Notes: a model not told the origin generated them from the letters alone. Shown: positions 45,562-59,079, counted from the first letter of the stretch. The stretch: DNA of 64,000 bases from Isoetes taiwanensis (GCA_021234155.1 JAJEKV010000156.1:680001-744000); one strand, 5' to 3'. Numbers and translations: made by a program.

Positions 45562-47136
45562 TGTGATGTTCCAACATAATTTACGATATAAATAAGTATA
45601 TTATACTATCATGTCACTAGTATATGTCGACTATGATGACATGTACACGGCAACCGTAAAGGGTTGTACCATGGGGCACAACCATTAGAACCCATTATAT
45701 TGCACATGTTATGCAACACGTGAATATATTTTATATTGCCACATGGAAAGACCTATATGAGCCATATGGCCTATTAGACCCTAACCCTAAAACATGGACA
45801 TAAAGAGGCCAGAACCCTAAAAGTGCCCCTTTTCAGATTCCAGCATCAGGAGCGTGCGTTGCTCAAGCGCCCGACTCATTCTGACCTCCCAGCAGCAATG
45901 AAGCTCGTGTTCCGAAGCGGATCATCAAGACTCGAACATCTCACCCATTCCGGCACCATGGATGCATTCCCAAGACTTGGAGCGAGCCAAGGATCCGGTA
46001 TATGGTTGATCTGTTATGCAATGCCAGCTTCTTGACTGGCATTAGGCCAGATTTGCATCTATTCTTAGTTTTAGATGACCTCTAGAGCCTAACAACCTTA
46101 GTCACTAACGAATGAACCTAACCATGTATGATTAGAGTAGATAGATTAGATCTTTACTCTATTATTTCAGTTTATTGGATGATATTGTATTGCTCTTTGT
46201 GCACCTTTTGTGTATTGGAAAGGGGGGTAGAGACTTAGAGCCCTCGTAGATGATGTTTCTAGATAGCCTCGTTAGTACCCAATAAATGCAGCCTGTGCAT
46301 AGGCGCCCGCCGAGCTGTGGATGGCGAGGTTAGACCGACTGATAAGGAAGGCTTGTCCGGCTATAGCTGATCCCTCTAGTGCGTCGTGACGGCTGGAAAA
46401 CATTGTAGGCTAGGCCTAATAATTTGCCACTGAGTGTGGGCAAGGTATGGGCTCGACACCTTCTAGGTGATGCGTCGCCTCAGTGGGGTTCAAGTCGTAG
46501 ACGAGCAGTGGCTCTCTAGCTCGTCTGTAGTTGGCAGCATGGATCTTCTGGAGGGGAGTGATCCCCTCCTGCCTCATCAGGACTGGGAAGATGCAACCCA
46601 GGAGTAGTCCCGTTGACTATGCACCCGGCAGGCTATAGTCACATCCCCAATACTTTTTAGCCCACCTGCAAAGTGTGCACCGGAGGAGTCGGATGGAGTG
46701 GACTACCCAATGGCCATGTTCTTATGCCAGCCCAATCCATTTGCCATGAATTCTGTCTGTATTGACTTATGGAGACACAAGCCGTCAGTCGATCCCTATG
46801 AGTCTAAGCCTTGGGTAGGATTTTCCCTTGTTGATATTGTTGTTGTTGTATCTGCTAGGATATGAAGTTGTTATAGTGATCCCACCCTTCGAGATGGTTA
46901 TGTATTGATGTGATGTGATGGTTTGTGCTTATGTTTATTCGCTTCCGCAGCTAGGTATATCCCGAGGGAGACGGGATGAATGACATGTCTATTCTTCCCC
47001 GTCCGATTCTTGCTCACCATCAAAAGCCCGATGATACGTAGGTAGACGGTTTTATGTTAGCGGATTTGCGCTGGCAGGAGGATGGACTCCAGTTCTATAC
47101 ATGCAGGGGCATCGTATACGAGCAAGGGACATCACA
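45562..47136 (+). mobile_element. LTR of a Gypsy-like element (element 1)
   Basis: The 1,575-bp segment starts TGTGATGTTCCAACATAATT and ends GACATCACA, with TGTGAT...ATCACA inverted ends. It is followed by a perfect primer site. Internal blocks (CAATAAATGCAGCCTGTGCA, GGCTAGGCCTRATA, GCAAAGTGTGCA) parallel the LTRs of element 2, so the two belong to related families. No partner LTR was found. Confidence 0.8.
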
Positions 47137-47137
47137 A

Positions 47138-47149
47138 TGGTATCAGAGC
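47138..47149 (+). other. Primer binding site (initiator tRNA-Met), element 1
   Basis: TGGTATCAGAGC lies one base after the LTR end and matches the standard plant initiator-Met site exactly. Confidence 0.9.
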
Positions 47150-47782
47150 AATGATCTTGGTTGACCAAGATTGAGCACTGGCCATTTTCTAGTAGTACTA
47201 ACAACCTAGATATTTAGTCTTGGAGCTGAAATTCCAAACAAGAGCCTAGATTAATGAGAGAATTGTTTTTCCCCATCATAGCAGTTAGCTAGAAATATGT
47301 AGTAATTAGGAGCTTGAATTCTAATAGAACCTGATTTTTATTTTTATTTTTTTATTTTTTTGCCATTAGGGATGGAACTACTCACTCAATGTGCCAGCAC
47401 ATTTTTGGAAATTTTAAAATGCCTTCTGGCATACATACATCGTGTGTAGCGGATCGTAGTCGACCAAGAATGATAGGTCTAAACTGTAATACGATAGGTT
47501 AACACTAGAGTTGTCCCGAGGACCATTCCTGGTCCATGGACCAGAATTGATCCAGTTGATCCCTTGCCACTTAAACCATTATATCTGAGAATAGAAGTTT
47601 CAATTTTGCAATATGTCACTGCCATATCAATCTTTACTTGATTCTTAATGACATTGGAGAATCTCACAACCAATGAACTCACCTATATGTTGTGATGATT
47701 GTCCAAATGTTAGAGAATTTGGCAGTTTCTGCAACAGTCCAAAACTGCATTCGTGGGTTTTCCTAGCATAAGCAGACTTAAA
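47150..47782 (+). mobile_element. Element 1 internal start, cut off by element 2
   Basis: About 630 bp of non-coding leader with a T/A-rich run (47336-47370). It ends at the left LTR of element 2. No gag frame was recognised. The rest of element 1 was not identified beyond 57540. Confidence 0.55.
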
Positions 47783-49333
47783 TGTGACGTTCCACATATT
47801 TATACGCCTATTTAAGTATAAATACATGACACGTCACTATGAATAATTAATGGCACATTAATTATTCATAAGCTAAGGTTAGCTATGTTAATAATTAAAT
47901 TATAAAGGTGGAAACCTAACCCAAAACCCTAATTCGAATTTAGGGCTTATCCTAATATTAAAAAGGGCTAAAATACCAAATTAGCTAATATTAACCAATC
48001 TAGAGCTTGCCACCTGGCCCAAATCGATTGGGCAAGGGAGAGTTACTAACTTGGGACCCAAATTGGGGTTTTGTACCCCCATTTGCCCCAATTCGATTTG
48101 GGGACAATTGGAGATGGAGGAGGAGATGCTGCCCAACCCTGAGATGCTGTTCGACCCTGTTCCAGCCAGAAGGACGGCGACCCAGAGGGATAGTGGAGCT
48201 AGCTATGGTTCCGGTTAGTACATAGTTAGCTTAGTCGTGATTCTAGTAGGCTAGCGCCTCTGTCAGGCTTCTTTGCTTGTCTCTGATGATGATTAACCCT
48301 TGTTTGATAATTAGAACTGTTCTCAGCTATTGATTATGCTCTGTGATGGATGGATGGATGTATCTTTGGTAGTATCTCTGTTAGTTCTTCCAGAAAGCAG
48401 GGATTAAGGGGGGTACAGACCTCTGTGACCTATGTTCATTAGTATGCTCCTAGTATCTCCCATAGTACCCATTAATTGCGGCCTGTGCACAAGAGGACGC
48501 AGTGGTGAAGTGGGGGTCGGGTCTTGCACGAACGTAAAAGGCTCCTGAGATTCCTACAGTGGGCTAGGCCTGATAGTCGGTCACGTAGAGGGCCGGGTAT
48601 GGGTCTGACACTCCCTGGGTGCAGAGGTGTGACCCGTATGGGGCATCCTGTACTTTGATGATAAAGTTAGGGGAGTAGGTCGAGTACGGACGCGGGGGTC
48701 ACTGACGCGGCACGTATTCTCTAGCTCACCCATGGAACCGCTATGATCCCGGAAGGGGACACTCCCCGACCGCCTCATCTGGACACCGGGGAGATGTAAC
48801 CCCGAGTAGGCTCAAGGGTGGTACCTTCCACAAGGCTCGAAGGCTATAGTGATGCCATAGCATGATTCACTCATCCGCAAAGTGTGCAATGTGAGGGGCA
48901 GATGGAGTGGACAACCCTAGCCGATGTTCTATGCCACCCAATGCCAAAGTTATACCTCCTCTCACGATCTCTTGAGACCGAGCCGCCGTCCATCCTCACG
49001 TGAGTCCGAGCCGGTAGAACCCGAGTCTTGGGGTGTTTTCCTTAGCATTAGATGTATCTTCTCTCAAGTATTATCATTGATGGATGTGCCACCCTTCGTG
49101 GTGATTATTTATGATATGATTATGCCTGATGCTAACCTTTGTATTCACGCTCACACATAGAGTCCCATTGAAGGCTCGGTCAATGACCCTCCGTGTCCTT
49201 CATCCGGCATCTTTCTATAGATGGTCCGAAGTTAGACGGAGGGCCCCCGCCATGATGAGCCGATTGCCATGGGAGGGGAAGTCCTCGTGATGTATACGCC
49301 CAGAGCGCCAGATATGTTCGGGGAGCTGCCACA
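47783..49333 (+). repeat. 5' LTR of element 2
   Basis: Begins TGTGACGTTCCACATATTTA, ends GCTGCCACA. GATGGATGGATG and GGCTAGGCCTGATAG blocks are shared with the 3' LTR. Confidence 0.88.
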
Positions 49334-49336
49334 AGC

Positions 49337-49349
49337 TGGTATCGAGCCA
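49337..49349 (+). other. Primer binding site, element 2
   Basis: TGGTATCGAGCCA is the initiator-Met site with one base missing. It starts three bases after the LTR. Confidence 0.75.
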
Positions 49350-49816
49350 TGATTTTGGTTGATCAAATCATAGCATCGACTCCAAATCTCTAACCCGTTA
49401 GTTCGGTAGTTGAGCGGGAGTTTAAGCTAGTTGGACTGCCTAACTTTTTGGTGATTTAGTCTTGTGCTAGGTTGATGACATAAATTGTGAGTTTTAGGAA
49501 GTTTAGGGCGATTTTGGAGGGAAAAAGTTGTGACTGGAGGATCCAAGTTTAGATGGGCCATAACTTTTTGTAGGTAGCTCAGATGAAGGCGAAAATGGTT
49601 CCAATTGATCGGGCACCGCCCAAATACCCTACGAGGCACGTTTCCCGAGGTCGAAATGGCAACACCAAAGCGAAAAGTCAAAAGGGGCGCTGCTAGCGGA
49701 TGAGGTGTTTCTTTTCGAAAGTTATTAGCGTATAACGCTAACAGCGCCACATACGGTCCGCCGTATAAAAATACGCATCCGTTTTTTTTTTTAAAAAACA
49801 AATAAATTTCTGACCG

Positions 49817-50002
49817 CGTTTTGAACCCGTGACCTCCCACTTCCAACCCAACACTCTTTCCATTTTGCCAACTCTCTTTATATAGAATACATGTGTTCTA
49901 TCCCTTTATTATACATATTTAATGTTCTATTTTATCCAACATCATGGGATTGAACCCCTGACCTTCTGCACCCAAGCCAACACCTTTACCAATAAGCCAA
50001 CT
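49817..50002 (-). other. Two tRNA-like Pol III promoter blocks on the minus strand
   Basis: Unit 1 (49875-49817) has TTGGCAAAATGG and GGGTTCAAAAC. Unit 2 (50002-49944) has TTGGCTTATTGGTAAAGG and GGGTTCAATCCC, with an anticodon-like GGTGTTGGCTTGG between. Both look like degraded tRNA or SINE heads about 127 bp apart inside element 2. Neither folds into a full cloverleaf by eye. Confidence 0.4.
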
Positions 50003-50108
50003 TCTTTCTTGAAGGAATATAATACTTTTTCTAACATTTATAGTGCATTTATTCCATATCTAAATTAGAGGCGTGCCTTTGGTAAACCCACGTTGTGGAG
50101 GCAACAAC

Positions 50109-50265
50109 TCCACCGGAGCAAGCCTTTTTGCCCCAACTCCATCGGAGCAAGCTCTTTCGCCATAGCCGCCGGAGCAAGCTCTTTCGCCATAGCCGCCGAA
50201 GCAAGCTCTTTCGCCCTAGCCGCTGGAATAAGCAGTCTTGCCATAGCCACGGGAGTCGATCTCTC
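50109..50265 (+). repeat. 27-bp minisatellite, about five units
   Basis: Units begin at 50139, 50166, 50193, 50220 and 50247 (CCGCCGGAGCAAGCTCTTTC then GCCATAG), with a diverged unit before. The period is a multiple of three, so frames on both strands stay open. It could be the remnant of a repetitive gag leader. Confidence 0.9.
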
Positions 50266-50299
50266 TCTGTCATAGCCGACCTCCGCTGACCGGTCCTGC

Positions 50300-53200
50300 A
50301 CTATCGTTTTCCTTCCTCGCTAAGCGCCTTTCAACACTTACATCGACATGGCCAAGTTCGATGTTAATCCCCATAACGTGGCGAACGGACCCGCGATTCA
50401 AGGAAGGAGACCAAATTCCTCATTGCCCCGCCGCGACAGATGCTCGTCGTGGAACTTCGTAACTGTGGGACGCAACCAATATCTTATCCCCGCATACCTA
50501 GGATGCAACCTTGTCCTTTATTTCTGCCCCCATTCATTACGATGAGGAAATGCCTCCTCTCCGTATTCAATGAATAACCCATCTCTCTACTATTCAGTAA
50601 TAGCTCTGTTTTCCTAATGTAAACCATTCTACTCTAGAAATTCTTGTCCTTAATCTTCCATTACCTAGATGCTTCTTCCATGTATCACTTTGAACCTCCA
50701 CATGACTTTACCTACTGTTATCTCAACTTCCAGTACATCTTCACTCGTTCCAATTCTATACAAGGATATTCTACTATACTGGAATTCCTTTTAGTTGTTC
50801 TCTTACAATTATTCTAGTATATCAATCTAATAGAAACCAACCATTATTTTAATGCCTAAGCGTCTTTAAGTTCCCCAAATGGACTTACGGATTCCAAGGG
50901 ATTATGTGAATATCCCAAAGGACAATACCACCCAAAGACCCCTCAAAATAGGCCTCCTCTATTCAGAGATCTTATGTTCAAGTCTCTGGGGGTACGTCAT
51001 ATGTCCTCATGGACGCTGCTAATGTGCCATGAAGTATAGATGCTATCTACCTATCTATCTATTTATTGAAAAAATGTCCTTCATGAATTCAATTCACCAT
51101 ATTGTCCTAAGACATCGATGTCTTCTTCCCTAAGCCATACACCAAATCTTTAAACAGTTTTTCAGCTCTTGCTGCCTTTCAAGCTGCGAGCATATCTTTG
51201 CATGTTAGCCAAGACTAACCTTTATGTTAGGAAATAATCTTTCTATCCAGGTTGCTAAATATCATGTATCAGGGTCCTTTATTCCTTCTCTTCTTCAATA
51301 TGTTTTCTAAGTCTATGATCGATTTTCAGTATTCCGACCCTTACGCCTCCCACAGCTACACATTTCACTCTTTGGTTGTGACCTTTATTCAGTAGAGTCA
51401 CCAAACCATTTACTCCTTTACGTATCCATTAACCGTCCTGTGGCTTCTAAGCCGCTATTATATGTTCCCTATGTTGTTAACCCACCTATCATTCAGGGTT
51501 ATGATCCAACGTTGTCCTACATCCTCGAAATGTTAGTCATTACATTTCTCTGTCATGATGTTATGCTACTGTTCTGGCATTTCAAATGACTTGGCATCTT
51601 CATTGAGCCATACTCATGGCCTAAGAGCGGGTGGGCCTTCGTATAAATCGTAAATTACCTGGAGTCATCAAGGTGCCTACCTGGTATTTTGTGAGCCTTT
51701 CTACAATTACTTATGTTTGGGATAACCCGGACTTGTATCAATGTTCGATTCCTGTATATGTTAACTTGCACCCCCATGTAACCCATGGCGTCGCCTCTGC
51801 CTAATCTAGGTATGGATCATGTGGGCAAGCTAGTCTTAGGTGTCTATGCAAGACACATTCGAACATTTAGCAGGTAACTGCTATTCGCTACTTATCCTGG
51901 AATTGTACTATTGTAATATTCAACCCCCTCATCTTAAGCTTCATTCTACTGGTCGATGACATTTATTTCAAGTGACAACTACGACATCATACCTTAGCCT
52001 ACAACAGATTGAATGTTGTTTACTCATTTCAAACGTGTCTCCAGACCCTTCATCAGTAACTTTGGGATACGCTCGTCTTTCTCTCCTTGTCTCGCCACCT
52101 AGATTACCTCCCTAAGATGTTTATCGTATGTGTACATGGTATGTACATAATAAACATATCTTCACATCCCACAATGCTAGAGCTCTGCTCTAACTTAGCT
52201 AAACTATAACCGTGGTAGTTCTTTCAAACAAATCCATCGCCTATGTACCTTTATGATGTGGCTTCGCCACCTATTTCCCAAATGGACAGGGGCCAACTCT
52301 ATGTTGGACTTGTATATGTTGCCTATATTTTGATAGGGTCTCTAGCTACTTCAACCATCCCTTTAGTGCCTTAGGGTATTCCAGTCGTGTACATACACTA
52401 TGATACCACCCATGGGATTATGCCATAATTCCGAAGGGTTACTACCCCACATGAGGAGCTCTTCTAAAGGATTCTTTCGCTAAGGATCCTTTGTGTCCTC
52501 ACTATCAACCATGCTTAGTCACAATTAACCTAATGCTTAAGTTATCATGTGGACTCCAAATTTTCATCAGTTTCAAATGTTCTCATCCTTGGCTCCCTTA
52601 TAATGAAGCAGAGGCACTACAACCTCTTCGTCTTTTAATAGGAAACCCAATGTTTCGATCTTCGTTAGTAATCGCCGTAAGATTATCCGGTTCCTTACAC
52701 TCTTAAGAGTTTCAAAGTCATAACCTCTACGGGGTCTATGCCTCAAGGCAACGGATCCTCCAGCTTCTACTTCTGTACCTAGAATTGTTCACCGGGTGTA
52801 GGGTAACTCTTCGATTATATGGACTACTGGTCTATATAATCTTAACCCTTCTGATCAATACACCTCGTCTTGATTTTATCGGGATTTGGAATTCCTATGT
52901 ATTGCCCTCTTCTCGGTTACCCCTAAAGGTATAATCGCCAAAGTCATCGTATTCCTTTTTTTCTTCCATCAAGAGGATGCGATATTTTACACATCTTTTT
53001 ATTCCCAAAACCAAATAAATGCTCTCAGCTTATAACGTTGAAGTAATACATTGGTATCTAGAACCTTTGAGTAGTTAAGCTCTCATTATCGGTTATTCCA
53101 ATACCGTTCCAACCATCCTCGGGATGTTCTTGAATGTGACCTCACCGTATATGCTAGACTTACTCTAGCTATTTTCACTGACTTAAACTCTTCTCATCTC

Positions 53201-54660
53201 CCTTAGTACGACATATCTAAGATAGTCAACTCTAACCATTGGGATAGCTTGAATGCTTATCTCTGGTAAAACATACCTAACCCAATATCTTCGTATATAA
53301 GCATATCATTATGCTTATTCTTTACACCTTGTCAAGTAATGTTTCACTCACCTCGTACGGCTATTCTTCTATCTTTTAATATGATATACATCTGAATATC
53401 ACAATTAACATCTTTGATCTCCTCACTAGTTAGTGTAGTATGTAATACTACTAAATCCTTCAAACATCCGAAACCACTACGTTGTTATTATGAGATATAG
53501 TAACATGTGTGCACCAACCCTAACTCTAGACTCATACGTAATTCGTTGACGTAGCCCCCTAGCTGCTTGTACTATATATGTTGTGGTTTTCACACCACAC
53601 CTTCTACACTCTCTAGCCTTAGGTTGCCTTGGTCCTCACGCTCTAGTCATAAATTCCACAGGGGCACATGCCACCCTAAGTTCCTAGTGGACATACTTAA
53701 TGTCTAGTATAGGAATTCTTATCTTCATGACTTCCGTATTAATATATGTGAACTAAAAGTTCTAGTATATATCCTATCTTCTTCTAGTTATGTTCCTAGT
53801 AAATGGTCCTAGTACGCATCTACCAACGCGGAGCTACTCCTCGGGATACACACACAATACCAAGTCCAGAGCACATCCTCCTTGGTGAGATGTTCATTGG
53901 ATGCCTCCCTTCTTCATACTCCAGACTTTGGTATATTCAACGTGTCCTTCCAAACTCTATATATTTGAAACGTTGTTTACACCAACTTTCAAGCACCTCT
54001 TGTCTCCCACTTGTCGTGTGGGTACATTACTTGCCTTCCTAATGTATCATTAGTTGAAGGTCAACTTTCCTTCATAGTCTGGCTTCACCAAAGATCCAAC
54101 ATACCTTGCAGCTTTTCGATGGTTGCGCTTGTTTCTACCAATTGTCATCTTCTCTTGACCTTATGTGGAAACTACGTTCCACACTATTCTCCAGTCTGTT
54201 ATATGGCATCTCGATGCTCCCAGCATACATAACAGGTGTCCATTTCCTTAATTTATACCATGCATAATGGTCATGCATTTGACCAACGTCATTAAGCATA
54301 TTTCTTAGTCGTCTATAATCTTGCGTCTTTATTTCACACTCAGGAACATCAATTTCTTTACCAAACACAATATATCTGTAATTTTATAATCCATAGTTTA
54401 TGGATCAACATCCTCATACGACATTATTCTCTACCGTACTGCGAATCATACCTCGACTCAAGTAGGTCAACATTCTATACCTTCACCACCATTATCGAAA
54501 CCTACACTTCTAAAGTGATCTCCCTTTCACGAGCTGGGTATTTATAATCCAGTTTTCCACCTTACTATAGTACCTCTTACGTGGTCTACGGTAGATAATC
54601 ATAAACTACTTCTCCATCCTTCTACGTTGAATGGATAAATCCATCCTCGTAATTATTAGG
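50300..54660. other. Internal DNA of element 2, no coding sequence recognised
   Basis: Over 4 kb with stops in all frames. No reverse transcriptase, RNase H or integrase motif was found on either strand. Codon-like stretches are absent. It is either filler DNA of a LARD or a pol region degraded beyond recognition. Confidence 0.55.
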
Positions 54661-54664
54661 TCCA

Positions 54665-54889
54665 GTGTTTCAATCGCATAACAAACATCGTCATATCAAT
54701 TTTCTCCAGTATCCATCCAAAATAAGGATACCTTACCACTCCTTATTCCCAGCATTCAGCACTTCTACTTCGAGTAAGAGCCCAGGACCTGCTCAGTCAT
54801 GGCCATATAACAGGCTCAGGACAGACCAGGCATGCTTTCGATGCTTCCGCCGTGGACACCATGGTCACAACTGGCCTTCTGTGATATAG
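54665..54889 (+). pseudogene. Retrotransposon gag zinc-knuckle remnant
   Basis: The plus-strand frame ends GPAQSWPYNRLRTDQACFRC then FRRGHHGHNW. The CCHC knuckle C-x2-C-x4-H-x4-C has its last Cys replaced by Trp (TGG 54872-54874). The Ser/Pro-rich run before it is typical of Gypsy gag. Stops flank the piece. Confidence 0.65.
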
Positions 54890-55935
54890 GACGTTTGCAT
54901 AGCCATAGCACTGCCGGATAGCGACCGGGGCGGTACCTGTTACGTCGAATGTATATGTCAGCTGTACCTGTGCCTTGTAAATATAGCAGTGTCTGTATGT
55001 GTGATAAATTTACGAAAATAGCAATAAAATAAATAAGTAATTCAAGTGTAAGAATATCGGGACGTCTGGTAAATGTATAAACATACCTAATGAATTAATA
55101 TGTATCCTCATGTAACTCTAAGCTATGCTAAAGATAGAGAGTGTGAGTGTGGAAACGTTAAAGATAATCGAAAGGAGCAAGCTATTTAAAAAAACATAAT
55201 CAAATATAATAGAAGGAGATAAGTATGTATGTCTTATACAAACTGCTGAGGGAATAACGAGACTTAGATTAGATTATAACAAGGTTATGAATAATAAATC
55301 ATGAGGAACCTCTGTTTCTACTTAATATTAAAGTATATAGGTAAAACTGTCCGATACAGTACAATACATAATAGTATTAAAGGGTAAGTATAACTGTGAA
55401 GGGCCTGTTAAACACTCAGGATAGGAACATACGAGTTCTTAAAACTGTAACAAAATGGGAAAACAAAATTTTGCCGTAAAATTAAATTAGGCCTGGCTGT
55501 AATAAAATGAATTACAAGTGAAGCGGGAATATAATACACATATACACAGAAGTTAATATCATTAGAATGCCTTTCTACTAAACAGTGTGAGATTAATATA
55601 TCTATACCTGTCTATAATATATAATCAGTTACACGTATGTATAAAATGAATGATTTCTAAATTAGATAAACTTTCAACTCGTCACCACGAATGAAACAGT
55701 GACACTTTCACAAATCTTGACTGTTGATTTTTGACAGTCCTAAGTCATGCTCATGTCTGATCTATACCTCTACCTTTTATATTCCAGATTTATAAATTGC
55801 ACATTACAAGTCATTTCAAATTTAATCACTTTGAACATGACAATGTCTGTGTGACTTATAATCTCACGCTATCGCTATTCATGTTGCCCTGCAACAAGAA
55901 TAGCCTTGATGCTGAGGACAGCATCATTTTTAAGG
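54890..55935. other. AT-rich 3' internal region of element 2
   Basis: No pol sequence. Just before the 3' LTR the phrase GATGCTGAGGACAGCATC (55909-55926) resembles the usual end of Gypsy pol before the polypurine tract. Confidence 0.45.
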
Positions 55936-57540
55936 CATATTTATACGCCTATTTAAGTATAAATACATGACACGTCACTATGAATAATTAATGGCACATT
56001 AATTATTCATAAGCTAAGGTTAGCTATGTTAATAATTAAATTATAAAGGTGGAAACCTAACCCAAAACCCTAATTCGAATTTAGGGCTTATCCTAATATT
56101 AAAAAGGGCTAAAAAACCAAATTAGCTAATACTAACCAATCTAGAGCTGCCACCTGGCCCAAATCGATTGGGCAAGGGAGAGTTACTAACTTGGGACCCG
56201 AATTGGAGTTTTGTACCCCTATTTGCTCCAATTCGATTTGGGGGCAATTGGAGATGGAGGAGGAGATGTTGCCCAACCCTGAGATGCTGTTCGATCCTGT
56301 TCCAGCCAGAAGGACGGCGACCCAGAGGGATAGTGGAGCTAGCTATGGTTCCGGTTAGTACATAGTTAGCTTAGTCGTGATTCTAGTAGGCTAGCGCCTC
56401 TGTCAGGCTTCTTTGCTTGTCTCTGATGATGATTAACCCTTGTTTGATAGTTAAAACTGTTCTCAACTATTGATTATGCTCTGTGATGGATGGATGGATG
56501 TATCTTTGGTAGTATCTCTGTTAGTTCTTCCAGAAAGCAGGGATTAAGGGGGGTACAGACCTCTGTGACCTATGTTCATTAGTATGCTCCTAGTATCTCC
56601 CATAGTACCCGTTAATTGCGGCTTGTGCACAAGAGACCACCGGGCCGTGGATGCTATGGAATTGCTCAACACCAGAGAAGGGACGCAGTGGTGAAGTGGG
56701 GGTGGGGTCTTGCACGAACATATAAAAGGCTCCTGAGACTCCTACAGTGGGCTAGGCCTGATAGTCAATCACGTAGAGGGCCGGGTATGGGTCTGAAACT
56801 CCCTGGGTGCAGAGGTGTGACCGGTGTGACCCGTATGGGGCATCCTGTACTTTGATGATAAAGTTAGGGGAGTAGGTCGGGTACGGATCCGGGGGTCGCT
56901 GACGCGGCACGTATTCTCTAGCTCACCCATGGAACCGCTGCGATCCTGGAACGGGACACTCCCCCGACCTGCCTCATCGGACCAGGGAGATGTAACCTGG
57001 AGTAGGCTCGAAGGTGGTACCTTAAGTCTGCGTCTCCGGAAGGCTATAGTGATGCCATAGCATGATTCGACTCATCTGCAAAGTGTGCACAGGAGGGGCG
57101 GATGGAGTGGACAACCCTAGCCGATGTTCTATGCTAGCCAACGCCAAGTTATATCTCTGTCTGCTGATCTCTTGAGACCGAGCCGTCCGTCCATCCTCAC
57201 AGGAGTCTGAGCCGGGGTAGAACCTGGGTTCTGGGGTGTTTTCCTTAGCATTAGATGTATCTTCTCTATTATTATCAGTTGGATGGATGTGCCACCCTTC
57301 GTGGTGGTTATTTATGATATGATTATGCTGTATGCTAACCTTGTATTCACGCTTCCGCGACATAGGAGTCCCATTGAAGGTGTGGGCCGAATGACACCTC
57401 CGTGTCCTTCACCCGCGCATCTTTCTATAGATGGTCCGAGTTAGACGGAGGGCCCTGCTCATGGTGAGCTGATTGCCATGGGAGGGGGAAGTCCCCGTAT
57501 GTATACGTTCGGAGCGCCATATATGTTCAGGGAGTGTAAC
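55936..57540 (+). repeat. 3' LTR of element 2
   Basis: Direct copy of 47796-49333, slightly diverged, including the CACACTTTGCxxATGAGT and TGTGCCACCCTTCGTGG blocks. The right end reads GTTCAGGGAGTGTAAC. Confidence 0.85.
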
Positions 57541-59079
57541 CTTGTTAAAATTGGAAGTACTTGCCTATTTATGATAGGACACATTGATTTATATGTTTTC
57601 AGCTTTAGTTGTTTTCATTCAACATCCATGGAAGTCACCAAACCCCATTTTATTAAATTACAAGTTTTGGCTTAAATCTTGTGGCCATGAGTTGTTAACT
57701 ATATGAAGTACAATCTCATATTTTTTCTAGGTGTTTATAAGTTATATGAACTTCCAAATTTGATAGAGAATTACTTGTACAGACTTTTTGACAAAATTAT
57801 ATGTTAAAATGCTCCAAAATCACCATCTATAAGTATCAAGAGGGTAATGAATGATGTATTATACTTATATCTAGAAAATTACCCTATCAACTTGCATATA
57901 GTGTAATTAGGATTTATCCATGCAATTAACCAGATTTAAAGATGATGTACAACAACAGGATTAACACATTAGAGGTTAAAGATTTGAGTTAATTTCAAAA
58001 CTATAGGCTGGAGGCTGAGCATTTACATAGCTAGTGATGTTTATTGATGAATTGAAGTGAAGATCTTGAAGTTTGACTATGAGAATCAATAATTAGACCA
58101 TATGACCTTTGATACGTCTTTCTCATCTTTGTAGAGAACACACTACGTTTCTCCAAATAAGCCTTCCAAATGGTTCAAAATATGACAAGGGACATACATA
58201 TAGGTCCACTATGTAGGTTATGTGGCCTTCTTGCAAAAAAATACGAAGAAACATAGTTATTTCTTACTAGTATAAAACTGCTATATCTATTGCTGCTACA
58301 AAGCATTGGAGTTTTAGTAGGATAATGTTACATATAGATCATATTTTATGTCCACTATATTTTTCATGAATGTGGGCCTTCCTTTGCAATATAACTCTCA
58401 ATTTCCATATTGAAATAACGCATTATTTGGAAGATACGAATATAGTTAAGCATGGACCATTTATTGTCCATAACTAGACCAATTGTATAGAGCATATATC
58501 TCTCTCTAGCCCTATACATTTTGTCCCTATAATAATACCATGGTTTCTTAGATTTAATAATATAATTTTTGAAAAGTGTGAGTGGAAATCCATGTAGATT
58601 CAATTGGTGAATAAGTACCCCATAAATTCACAGTTGTTTGTGCTTAAACGGTGCCCTTAAATTATGCAAGCTCGTCTAACCAACCAATTTTATCCTATAG
58701 AGAACTGTACGCATAATCTCTATTCCAAAGTTGGGATCAAAATTGATTAAGGTGTTGCCTCTATTAATTTTTAAACTTCCAGTCCTGTGCACGTCACAAA
58801 CTTTCATATTTTTCTTTGAACTTTTTTGCATTGATTTTATAACATGGGATATTTTGAGACTGTATAGAAGACATATTTTGAAGTTAATGCTGTAAAGATA
58901 AATCTAAATCTCAAGGTTATGATCAACACATATTTTCAATTACTCAAGTAAATCAGAAGCTATTCATATCCCAAAATTCAACTTGAGATCGATTAACATA
59001 AGGAAGTTATTGATTTTAAATGGACCTATGAACCAGTAATGGGCTCAAGTATAGAAACCTTTCTTGATTTCTTGTGACT
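57541..59079. other. No gene recognised
   Basis: AT-rich sequence with stops in all frames. No domain, repeat or RNA gene seen. Confidence 0.6.

Larger units (their letters stand above)
47783..57540 (+). mobile_element. Element 2: large non-autonomous Gypsy-like LTR retrotransposon (LARD/TR-GAG type)
   Basis: 5' LTR 47783-49333 and 3' LTR 55936-57540 are direct repeats with only scattered differences plus indels (for example about 45 bp present only in the 3' LTR at 56632-56680). The primer site follows the 5' LTR. About 6.6 kb of internal DNA holds no recognisable reverse transcriptase, integrase or protease. A gag zinc knuckle relic lies only 1.1 kb before the 3' LTR. The first 12 or so bases of the 3' LTR and the polypurine tract seem deleted at 55930. 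No target duplication was found. Confidence 0.85.

Noticed and set aside
50300-54660. Degraded pol of element 2
   Set aside because: No YXDD, RNase H or integrase motif could be found on either strand, so pol cannot be claimed.
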